From Dastarcus helophoroides (Eukaryota; Arthropoda; Insecta; Coleoptera; Bothrideridae), in NCBI GenBank assembly GCA_028583605.1, contig CM053327.1:32978126-33042125 (forward strand): DNA of 64,000 nt. The letters are read 5' to 3'. Positions 54,840 to 64,000 of this stretch are shown one piece after another. The number at the start of each line of letters is the position of its first letter. Position 1 is the stretch's first letter. The position numbers and the translations under genes are program-made. Below the pieces are notes generated by a model. That model had not been told where the DNA came from, ran no database searches, and saw nothing but the letters and a program-made list of their open reading frames with translations.

Positions 54840-55526
54840 GGATCAAATCCTCTAGTCATGACCCAATTTGGTTTTCAAATTCCTATTCTACGTACCGAAA
54901 ACTCTATGAAAATGCTATAAACTCACTTTCGAAAAATTGAAATTTGTTCAAGTTTTGGCCAAAGAGGGTCCCATTTGAACTTTTTTCGTAAATTTAAACT
55001 CTCATATCTTCCAAACCAAAAGTCCTAGCTCAATTTGGTTTTCAGATTCATAATCTACGGGTCAAAATCTAACCATTAGGGTGCTTTTGAATTCTAGATG
55101 ATAATTTTTGAATTTCGACCATAGTAAATTTGGCGAAAATCTAAAAATTTCGAAACTGTCGAGGCTAGTATCTCGTGAACGGATAGCCGTAGCTCAATTG
55201 GGTTTTCAAATGTCTATTCTACGTCCCGAAAACTCTAGGAAAATGCTATAAACCCACTTTTGAAAAATTGAAATTTATTCAAGTTTTGGCCAAGGGGGTC
55301 CCCCTTGAACTTTTTTCGTAACTTTAAACTCTCATATCTTCCAAAGCAGAAGTCGTAGCTCAATTTGGTTTTCAGATTCGTAATCTACGGGTCAAAATCT
55401 AACCGATGGGGCGCTTCTAAATATAAAAAAAACTTTTGAATTTCGACCTTAGTAAACGTGCAAAAATTTAAAAATTTTGAGGCTTCTATCTCGTAAACGG
55501 ATATTCGTAGCTAGAGGATTTGATCC
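54840..55526. repeat. Two tandem ~330-bp units between 16-bp perfect inverted repeats
   Basis: GGATCAAATCCTCTAG (54840-54855) and its exact complement CTAGAGGATTTGATCC (55511-55526) enclose two tandem copies of the 330-bp unit. The unit is marked by CCGAAAACTCTA, GTTCAAGTTTTGGCCAA-like sequence, AACTCTCATATCTTCCAAA and ATCTACGGGTCAAAATCTA. Imperfect CCCGGGATT/ATTCCGGGAT motifs lie outside each inverted repeat. One further unit family member is at 49960, and a fragment is at 57855. Confidence 0.85.
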
Positions 55527-55979
55527 CGTGAACCCGACCACTATTCAGTACCGAAATTTTCGGAATTAAATTTTTCTGATTCCGGGATTTTCGAGATTGA
55601 CATCGCGCTGTACAAAGCTTATCTTTTAAATGTAAAATACAAAGTTTTATTCCAGGCAAGTACCATAAATTAACCCACCGAGGTTGCTACGCATGCTTGA
55701 AATAAAACTTTTTGTTTATTTTGAACTAAAAAGTTTGGTGACATAAATGTTGTTATTTCTCAGGTCATATTTTCCTAATTCAAATTAGAATGTTCCTATT
55801 AACTTAGTTTTCTATATATTTAATAGAAATGTAAATACTTTTTGCTTTTTGTTAGCTACTGTGAGGAGTTACATGAAAGTCATCACTTTATGCTAAAAGG
55901 GAATTTTGTTAATTTTCAAAGTTTATTTCCGTAATTAGGCACATAAAGATTTTTTTAATTCAAGAGATTTTCTTTCAAA
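55527..55979. other. Unassigned sequence
   Basis: ATTCCGGGATTTTCGAG at about 55587 is an outer-edge motif of the preceding repeat. No gene is visible. Confidence 0.35.
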
Positions 55980-57850
55980 AAATTTAAACTTTATTCTCAA
56001 ATTTGGTTTTCTCTGCAAAATTTCCATTCTATGTCAAAATGGCAAATTTTTCCTCCAAATTCACCTTTTTCTTGAAAGGATTTCTTTTGTCAAAATTCGT
56101 CTTTTCTTCCAAAATTATAATTCTATTAGCAAAATTCGACTTTTTTCAAATTAAAATTTCAATTTCCCAAAATGTCGAATTTTCTCTCTAAAATTCGATC
56201 TTTTTCGCGATTCCTTGTCCTAAGTCGGGCTTCTTGTGTAAATTTAGATTTTTTAGAATCTTCTTTAGAATATATTCAGCTGATTCCTTAATTTTTTGCC
56301 TTCGAATTTCGACATTTTTCTCGAAATTTAGACTTATTTTATTCGTTTTCCTTTTATTTCAAATGTATTCCTGAAACTTGTCGTGTTTTTTTCTCAAAAG
56401 TTAGAATTTTTAACTTCAAATTTGTCAGTTCTTTTTCAAATTTTCGCCATTTCGCAAAATTTGTTTTTCTTTATGAATATTTCGACTCTTTTCATAATTC
56501 TAATTTCTGCAGCTTTCGCCTTATTAACCAAAATGTGATTATTTCCTAAATTTGGTCGACATTTAAAAAACAAGCCAAAGATTTGGAGAAAAATATTGAT
56601 TGGGAGATTTTGAAAAATATTTGGAAGTTCTGTAAAAAGGCAAAAACTGCTCTTTTTAAGAAATTCAAATTTATTCTCAAATTTTTTTAACATCAATTTC
56701 AATTCTATTTTGAATTTTTTTTTTTCATCAAAGGTCGTCTTTTTCCAAATTTAGAGTTTTTTTTAATTACTGGGCAATTTTTCCAAATTTTGACTTTATT
56801 CGCAAAATTCGACTTCTTTGTATTAAAATTTGACTTTTTGTGAAAAATTCTGGATTTCTTTTTAATTTTAGGTACTTTTCTTATAATGTCGAGCTTTTCC
56901 TCGAAATATTGATTTTTTTTTCAATTCTGTTGTATTTATTAACACTGGGCTCTTAGAACCTGACCTTTCGGAAATTTTCAGTATTTTTTTGCCTTTTTCG
57001 TAAAATTTTGATTTTTATCTCTTTCCAGATTTAGAAACCTTAGTATTTCCTTGAAATTCGTATTTTCCTTAAAATTTTGAATTTTTCCCTTAGATTTATT
57101 TTGGCCCAAAATCTTTCTCTATATTGGTCGTTTTCAAAATTGTGATTTTCTAAAAATGTTCAATTTTTATCTCAAAATTCGTCGTTTTTATTTTCACATT
57201 ATTTTTTTTCTGAAAACTTCGTTTTTTTTTTTTTAACAGGGCTTTCCTCAAATTTCAACTTACTTATCAAAGTTTATCTTTTTGTCAAAATTTTTCGAAC
57301 AATATTTGTTTGAGAACTTTCATATTTTTTAAAAATGAATTTTTCTGAAAAGATAAAAATTGTAAACAATTTTATTCACACTTTTAAATAATTTCTCAAA
57401 AAATTTAACAAATGCAAAATATTCATGTACTTTGAAATGTTACTTTTCTTCGAAATTTCGACTATTTTTTTCAAAATGCGTCTTTTTTTTGACTTAAATC
57501 GATGTTTTTTTTCTTAATTACTTTTAATAATTTTTTTCTGGAAAAGGTGACTCTTTTTCGAAGTTTTGTCTTTTTCTTGGTATTTCGATTTCTCCTCGAA
57601 ATTCAGTTATATTTTCAATATTGGGCTTCTTCTGAAGGTTGAAATTTTTTTCGAATTTGACTTATCAGAAATTTTTACTGATTTCATAAGATTCAAATTT
57701 TTAACATAAATTCCATATTTAATTTTTCCTCGAACCATCTTCTCGTAAAATAAGACTTTTTCCCAAAATTCGCCTTTTTCTAAAAAAGCGTATTTCTGTA
57801 AATTTCGACTTTATTCTCAAAATTATACTTTTTCGACTTTTCTTCCAAAA
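55980..57850 (-). repeat. T-rich quasi-repeat block
   Basis: TTTTTCTCAAAATTCGAC-type repeats. They are more C-rich and degenerate than the 34229-37320 block, with no long tandem unit found. Confidence 0.65.
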
Positions 57851-57965
57851 TTCCAGAATTTACGGGTCAAAATCCGTATGATAAACTACTTTCAAATTCT
57901 TAATAATGACTTTTGAATTTTGACATTGGGAAATTTGGTGAAAAGGAGAAAAGAACGGGGGACGC
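57851..57965. repeat. Fragment of the 330-bp repeat family
   Basis: TTACGGGTCAAAATC, then TACTTTCAAATTCTTAATAA, then TGACTTTTGAATTTTGACAT align with 50300-50380. Confidence 0.7.
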
Positions 57966-58106
57966 ATTGAACTTTTTTTCCTTGAAAATGTCCACTTTTT
58001 TTTGAATAATTTACCCATTTGCCCCCCTTTATCGCCAAACCTGTCTTCATTAATTTTTCCTTTTTTACTCTTTATATTATTACGCGTGGTTCGAATGATT
58101 AACACG

Positions 58107-58543
58107 TGAATTGTAAAACACTTTATTCGAGTAGAATGCAATCTAGACTCCAAATTCATGCAGCCCTCCAGGCGTGTATAGTGGTTTCCAAACTTCGAAT
58201 CTAATAAATGTTCAAACCTATTGGTCTGTGCATAAGAAACACTTTATTGCCAAACTAAACTACTAAACTGGGAACCTACAGCTGCAATTGACTAACACTG
58301 TTTATTGACTTTTAATTACTAACTCACTAACTAACTACACTGACTTACTTATTGATTGTTTTGAGGAAAAGGCGTTTGCCTTATATAGTTTTTGCTTCCG
58401 GGTTCTAAAAATTTCCAGCAGATAAGGCTTATCGTTTGTCGAAATTTCTGGCCGTTTGTTTCATTATCGCGGCCGCTTTCCCTTATCAGATCTTTCTAGA
58501 AAATTTTCGACGTACTAAATTCTATAGTTTACATTTCGTTACA
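58107..58543 (-). repeat. LTR of the gypsy-type element (minus strand, no attached coding region)
   Basis: Read on minus, it begins TGTAACGAAATGTAAA at 58543 and ends near TTTTACA at 58107. It shares with 1917-2183 the TCTAGAAAGATCTGAT segment, the ACTATATAAGGC TATA box and the run of TTAGTTAGT after the start site. No gag or pol lies next to it, so it is probably a solo LTR. The flanking bases do not form an obvious target duplication. Confidence 0.75.
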
Positions 58544-58848
58544 ATATATATAATGCTAACGAGTTGAGATATTAAGTGTCACCAAGTGGCGGTCTCTATT
58601 AAAATTTTTTTTTCTTATTTTTTCTCTTATCAATGTTTATTTTTTCGATCCGCTATTATTTCGATTTTTTATATTCCATGCAAAAATCTAACCTATTTAT
58701 ATCAGATGCGTGATGTTTAAAAAATATTTTAAATATTATATCCTTTTGTCAGTACTAATATACTTATTTTCATTAATATCAGTTGATATAGTTCAATTTC
58801 AGATATTTCACAATTCAGATTAGTATATCAATGGTTACTGAATATATG
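58544..58848. other. Unassigned sequence
   Basis: A short (AT) run at 58544 and AT-rich sequence with no gene. Confidence 0.35.
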
Positions 58849-61477
58849 TCCAGGGTGATTCATTAAGAATGGGCAATCTCTGAACTGAGCAACCAAAATT
58901 TTCCGGCATGTAGAAGGACGGAAACTACTGCTGGAGCTGATTAGAAGGAAAATTTGTGCTAGGAAGAGAGCAAGACGAACCAATCTGCAAGCAGATAATT
59001 CGGAAGTCAACAGGCTCATCCACGAGCTTAGGTATGAGCTCCGAGAGCACAAAATTTCTAAATTTCACGAAGACCTAAGAAGTTGCAACCTCGAAACTCC
59101 ATCAGATCTCCAGCGCACAGCCAAAGCTCTAAGAGGAGACAGGAAACCTATCCCACCGATACACGGATCTCAAGGAATGGCTTACTCAGATCAGGATAAG
59201 GCTGCAGCTTTCGCTGCGACCTTTCAACGACACTGTTAGGCCACACTTGAAGAGGTGGGCTTAGACTTCGTAGAGGAGGTGGAAGAAGAGGTTCAAGTCT
59301 TCAGGAGGAAGTGCCAGGAGAAGACGACGTCATCCAACCGACTGACGAGGAGGAAGTCCAAAGCTTTCCGCGCAAGCTAAATGTCAAAAAGTCTCCAGGT
59401 CCAGACGGAATTCAAAACCAAGCTCTGAAGTCTTTTCCGGACCAAGCTGTCTAATACTTTGGAGCAATACTCAATTCCATGTTTAAGTACCGGTATTTTC
59501 CCACAAGATGGAAGACTGCAAACGTTATCTTCATTCCTAAGCCAGGTAAGGATGCGAAATTTTCCCAAAATTACAGACCAATCAGCCTCTTATCCAACTT
59601 GGATTAGGTGGCGGAAAAGATTTTGAGGAAGCGTCTGCAGAATATCATCAGCGATCGCTACATCATTCCTAAGGAACAATTTGGATTTCAACCTATGCAC
59701 TCTACCTCAGACCAGCTGCTGAGAGTGGTTGAAACAATCATTCAACCCATGAACTGGAACCAGGTAGTTGGAGCTATTTTCTTTCATATCTCCAAGGCAT
59801 TTGACACAATTTGGCACCAAGGTCTAGTCTACAAGATGCACCAGTTTGGAATACCTTCAACAATGGTTCAAATGGTAAGCTCGTTCCTAGACTAGCGCTT
59901 ATTTAGAGCAAAGATGGGACAGGAACTATCAAACCAGTTAAGGCTACAGTATGGGGTGCCTCAAGGCTCTGGCTTGTCACCTTTGCTGTATTCTCTGTTG
60001 TCAGCGGACATATCGAGAACGAATCCAACAATCGATCACACCTTATTGGCAATTTATGCAGACGACACAGCTTTGGTGCCGTACTCTTTCAGTCCAGAGT
60101 TGGTCACCAGACAACTTTAGGAGGCAACAGATAGTCTACTTGATTACTTCGGTCAATGGAGAATCCAAGTCAACGCAAACAAGACCCAAGCAGCCTTTTT
60201 CACCCGAAGAAGACTCCAACCATATGGACATGTAAATGTTCATGGGCAAAACGTCGACTGGAGACTTCAGGCAAAGTATCTAGGTGTAATTCTTGATAAA
60301 ATACTTACATTCCAGGCACACATCGATTATGCAGTGTCCAAAGCCAAAATGCTGAAGGGACTGCTGCAAGCGATGATTGGTAGAAATAGCAACCTGTCCA
60401 TTGCACTTAAAGCGTTATTATACAAATCAATCATAAGATCAGCGATGACCTACGCATCTGTAGCTTGGTCACAGATGACGGATAATCAGATGAAGAAACT
60501 CCGGGTGTTCCAGAACTTTTTTCTAAGACAAACCAGGGACGCTCCGTGGTTTGTGAGAAACAATTATTTCCATAGGGAAGCTGAACCACCTTTGGTAAGA
60601 GATATTCTTAGGGAAATTAATTCCAGGGCGATGGTGACAGCGGAAACGCATCCCAACGAACTAGTTCGACAGGCAGTGGATTACGATCCAAACGTCCCAA
60701 CCAGGATTAGGAGACCAAGGATGGTCCTCTAGGCTACAACTTCCATTTCGGAAATGTTTGTTTTATTTGTTTCTTATGTTTCAGGCAAAACAGCTTACAA
60801 TAGTGCTCCAGCACTATTTTACTGTTCCAATGGAGGTATTGGGGGCTAAGGGCCCGGTCCGAAGAAGTAGGGGTTTTTAGTCGGTACCCGTACTTTGAGG
60901 GGAAGTCCGACACTATCTGGGTATCTTCCCAGATGTCCTTAACGGATTTTCCTCTACTTTAAAAAAAAAAGTCCAATATAATTTGACTGAGCAAAAACAC
61001 AATTTTTGAAAAAAGCCAAAGTAATACCGGTGGCTTAGAAGTCTTTTTTATGTTTAAAATGCAGATGACTTAAAAACTGATAGAGTTACATGAAATAAAC
61101 AGGAGTACCTTTTTTATTCAAAATGGAACTGTCGTTTAGATTTTCTAGTCATTTTAGCCATAACTTATTAGGCAAAGAACATATGTTGTAATTTACTTAA
61201 GTGACAGGGTGTAACTAACGCCCTGTATAAATAGTCCGAAATTTAGCATTAAATTTGTAATTCTCATGCCAAAAAACATAAAGTTGCCAATTTTCCAGAC
61301 GATACTGCTTAAAATCACAAAATTATTAAGAAGTTTCAAATTAAAACTCCAACTTTGAACACCCTGTACCTCGTAAACCTGCAACATTTGTATAAGGCAT
61401 GTTAAGCTCAATCATCATATTTTGGTGTGTAGCATCTCCAGTTCATAGATTGCCCATTCTTAATGAATCATCCTGTA
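58849..61477. mobile_element. Terminal-inverted-repeat element split by a Jockey-like insertion
   Basis: 58851-58887 and 61439-61475 are inverted partners over 37 bases with two mismatches (CAGGGTGATTCATTAAGAAT at the left outer end). The retrotransposon pseudogene starts immediately inside the left repeat. The remaining element sequence is about 60975-61477. It includes further CAGGGTGT/ACACCCTGTA-type ends at 61205-61230 and about 61360-61372, suggesting nested small elements. Confidence 0.75.
58890..60972 (+). pseudogene. Jockey-like non-LTR retrotransposon ORF2, 5'-truncated
   Basis: The frame starts in the linker before the reverse transcriptase (LELIRRKICARKRARRT onward, with RGDRKPIPPIHG). 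It continues through SPGPDGI, RPISLL, AFDTIWH, YGVPQGSGLSPLLY and the YADDTAL catalytic box to a C-terminal end at 60732. It carries stops at 59237 (TAG), 59452 (TAA), 59605 (TAG), 59893 (TAG) and 60118 (TAG), and one frame change near 59300-59325. From 59452 to 60732 the frame is otherwise unbroken. The 3' end is an A run at about 60961-60972. ACTGAGCAA occurs at 58884-58892 and 60986-60994 and may be its target duplication, though the right copy is not directly next to the A run. No endonuclease domain is present. Confidence 0.85.
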
Positions 61478-62200
61478 TAAATGCGAAAGTGTGTTTGTCT
61501 GTCGGTTTGTCCGGTTTTCACGACTTAATTAGTGTAGCGATTTTAACGAAAATTAGTGTAGGTATTCCTTACGATGCGGAGTAGGTAGTAGACTACTTTT
61601 TATCCCAAACTTAAATGCAGAAAGCGTTTATTTTGTAGACAAATTTGCCTGCCATTCACTTGATGTGACGAATTAATGAATCAATCTCTTTCCAAGTTTC
61701 ATAAAGTTAAGTAAGCTAAACTATGTAAAGTTTTGTTTGTTTTTTAATGATTTATACTAAATGTTTTGAATGAGACCTGATGCTCATAAAATTTATTATG
61801 TGTCTTGTGAACAAAATTAACTAACTGAATTAAAGCAAAACATTTGGCAAATCATTAGTTGACAGTTTAACATAGTGTGAAATATACCTAGCAGATGGTC
61901 AACATGAGAGGCAGAATCGGAAGTAAAATATTATTTTTGGAACGCCCGTGTAGGTATGGGCACCTTGCTCTAGAAAATATCAGGTTACAAGTAATTAGCA
62001 GACATGCAGTCTCGCATTGAATAATAGAATTGAAAAGAGAATACTTCGCTACAGAATTATTAGATTTTAAAGATTATGTACAATATTACCACAAAAAAAA
62101 TAACTCTTGTCACTTATTTTGTGATATTACCATATTACTATTTTATGTTTGCTATTACCCTATTATTTGTGATCGCTTTAATACGTTAGTATACAAATCT
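61478..62200. other. Intergenic with a transposon-like stretch at 61488-61610
   Basis: GTGTTTGTCTGTCGGTTTGT followed by TTTTCACGACTTAATTAGTG and TAGACTACTTTTTATCCC resembles a sequence type common in arthropod interspersed repeats. I could not define its ends. The rest shows nothing. Confidence 0.35.
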
Positions 62201-63150
62201 CAAAAAACTCGAATTTTCAAGAAAACGATATCTATGCACAATTTACAGGAAAAAGATCCGAAATTTCGAATTTAAAAATTCAGTTTTGAGAGAGGAAACT
62301 CGAAGTTATAAATCAAAAGTGATTTCGAGGAAAATACCTTAAACAAATTATATCTGAAAAATTCATTTTCAGACTCAACCTATCCCTTTCGACGATTTTC
62401 AGCATAGAATCTCAACATTTTAATTTCCAGTTTAAAATTTTAAATCTGGACATGAAACATTTTGCGTTTCAAAAAAAAAGACGGAACTTTGAGAAAAAAT
62501 CGAAATTTGATTTCAAAAGTCGAGTAAAGTTAGTTTCAAAATTAAAATGACAGTCTTAAAAAAAGTTAAATTTTGAAGGGCACCAATTCTCAAAATGTCA
62601 ATTTTCAGATTTTTTGACTGTTTTCTTTTTTGACCTTAATAGTTGATGTGGTTACTCTTATTTCAGAAATTCGAGAAGAAATCCAAATTTTAACGAAACC
62701 TCTCAATATTTTAAATTTTTCCCGAAAATTTAATTTTACTTAAAATTCAGAGCATAAATATTTTGGAACCCAAAAGTTTAACACATTTTTTTAAAATAAC
62801 GAGTTTTGTTTTTCTGATATTTATTTACATTGTCCCGGTTTAAATTTGTCCCTGATTTAAAATTACATCGACTTTTTTTCGAAACACCTTTTTTTAAAAG
62901 GTAAACCTCAATTTGTTAAATTTAAAATGGGGCGATTATTTTTAATCGTGCACAAGAGCGGCTGATAGACACACAATGGACCTGTAAGTTTACACTCAAA
63001 CGAAATATGTTGATACCTAGTTTTAAACCCAAATTTTAATTCATTTTGTTTCAATTTCGAGTTTAAAGCCAAAACATTTTAAACATTTTGAATTAATTTC
63101 GAAATTTCGACTTTTTTTCCAAGTTATCGCAATTTATGTTATTTCTTAGT
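62201..63150. repeat. Mixed quasi-repeat sequence
   Basis: Degenerate TTTCGAATTT and AAATTTTAAA quasi-repeats without consistent strand bias. The 81-codon frame at 62030-62275 shows no domain. Confidence 0.45.
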
Positions 63151-63595
63151 TCTTAATTATTATTATGTGTCCTAATATTAATAGTAATAATAATAATTTT
63201 AATTTTTAAGTGAACTATAATCCCTTTTTTCTACGTAATAAAACTTCCTAAAATGAAAATAAGTTTTAAATCTGCCTGACGATGACTCATCCTATATGTG
63301 TAAGTTTTTTTATAAAATTAATTTCTGAATTTACATACCGTTTAGCCCCTACTAACTATGCTTAAGATGAAAAAAAAGTGATAAATTGCTGTGTTACTCA
63401 AAACTTCAGCCAATGAAGTTCAGCTGAGATAACAACCCGCCCCCGTATGCCTGAAAAGATTTTCAATTGGTCCTGAAAGGATGTCGTAGATGTTAATACA
63501 AGTTGTCCCAAGCTCAACCTACATTTCTTAATAATTGTCGCATTTAACAAGACAGGATTTATAAGAATTTAATTAAGTGCTTAGTTTTAAAGAAG
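63151..63595 (+). promoter_or_regulatory. Upstream region of the partial gene at the right edge
   Basis: Unique sequence with base composition shifting from AT-rich to mixed toward 63596. It should hold the 5' UTR and perhaps the promoter. I cannot point to a TATA box with confidence. Confidence 0.3.
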
Positions 63596-64000
63596 ATGAG
63601 TTGTGATAATCAAATTAACGTCGAAAATAATCAACGCGCGTTAACGCAATCCTTACTGGGGTGTAACAAAAATTTGGTGGATTATTCGACGTTTCTCAAG
63701 GATCCCTTGGGGTACCCTTTTTTACGTTGTAAAAGGTTCGGTCAGATCTATTGCGACAATTCACTTTATTTTGAAAATATTCAGGGGGGTGTTCCTGTCG
63801 GTTATCATTGGGAAAATTACGGCGGTTATCACTGTTTCGATAGAAATCAGTTTTCCATGGATTTCAAAGAATCGATTTATTTACAATCACATTCGCGTGA
63901 GGAAGGGTTGACGTATTGGTCGCCGATAGAAAATAATTACGCTGCTGAGGACGCTGACGTGGGGTCATATGTTGAAGATGAAAAATTGGAAGACTCTGCA
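63596..64000 (+). CDS. Partial protein-coding gene, N-terminal 135 codons, runs off the window
   Basis: The frame begins at ATG 63596, with A at -3 and an in-frame TAA upstream at 63545. It stays open for exactly 135 codons to the last base, in sequence clearly richer in G+C than its surroundings. The protein starts MSCDNQINVENNQ. It is rich in aromatic residues in the middle (GYHWENYGGYHCF at about residues 73-85) and acidic near the window edge (EDADVGSYVEDEKLED). There is no signal peptide or membrane segment. I do not recognise a family from this part. Its composition would fit an N-terminal regulatory region of a nuclear protein, but that is only a guess. There is no splice donor I would trust before the edge, so the exon probably continues. 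Confidence 0.75.
   Translation, partial: MSCDNQINVENNQRALTQSLLGCNKNLVDYSTFLKDPLGYPFLRCKRFGQIYCDNSLYFENIQGGVPVGYHWENYGGYHCFDRNQFSMDFKESIYLQSHSREEGLTYWSPIENNYAAEDADVGSYVEDEKLEDSA

Noticed and set aside
58828..59568. Minus frames of 63-74 codons
   Set aside because: Antisense shadows of the Jockey-like reverse transcriptase region.
1..64000. CRISPR arrays, bacterial operons, rRNA or tRNA genes
   Set aside because: No direct-repeat/spacer pattern, ribosomal sequence or cloverleaf was found. The content is eukaryotic.

Overview
This window looks like nuclear DNA from an insect. It is very AT-rich and transposon-dense, and carries a divergent intronless ionotropic receptor, a mariner relative, Jockey-like retrotransposons, a gypsy-type LTR element and hAT-type elements. 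I cannot name the order or species from the sequence. Only two stretches look like intact host coding sequence: the ionotropic receptor at 44183-46018, and an open 135-codon frame that starts at 63596 and runs off the right edge. A third possible gene is a 134-aa lysine/arginine-rich frame on the minus strand at 24149-24553. Everything else I can assign is mobile or repetitive.

Layout. 1-1349: degenerate GTCGAAATTTTC-type repeat broken by a foldback element. 1917-3219: remnant of a gypsy-type element (LTR, primer site, protease joined to integrase), cut off by a 134-bp satellite array (3220-5975). 6011-8999: a duplicated segment and an LTR-derived palindrome. 9000-13260: A-rich quasi-repeat with a long tandem unit. 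14993-19210: one hAT-like element carrying a second hAT-like element, each with a perfect 8-bp target duplication. 19219-24000: more quasi-repeat and dispersed repeats. 25775-27505 (+) and 31997-34228 (-): two dead copies of one non-LTR retrotransposon in inverted orientation. 28191-42200: mostly T-rich quasi-repeat blocks with several tandem arrays and more foldback elements. 43110-44020: palindromic repeat copies, then the receptor gene. 46548-48859: a mariner terminal-repeat scrap, an AT microsatellite and a dead mariner. 50887-52229: a 1.34-kb element that is almost entirely one inverted repeat. 54840-55526: a tandem 330-bp unit between inverted repeats. 58107-61477: an LTR and a terminal-inverted-repeat element split by a Jockey-like pseudogene. 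63596 to the end: the partial gene.

Two things stand out. First, a foldback element family recurs at 559, 34412 and 38693, with fragments at about 6520, 35436, 43801 and 46561. It carries a hammerhead-ribozyme-like core (CTGAAGA, a stem, GAAA, CGCG, TT), and its middle stem shows compensatory base changes between copies. Similar motifs are known from Penelope-like elements, but no Penelope reverse transcriptase is present here. Second, the apparently shapeless AATTTTCGAAA sequence, roughly a third of the window, is not random. It contains dispersed paralogous blocks, tandem arrays with units of roughly 180 to 470 bp, and strand-asymmetric A-rich or T-rich domains. Long F- or K-rich reading frames within it are by-products of that composition.

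All coordinates of repeats and element boundaries were read by eye and may be off by several bases. Family assignments rest on motifs and ends, not on database searches.
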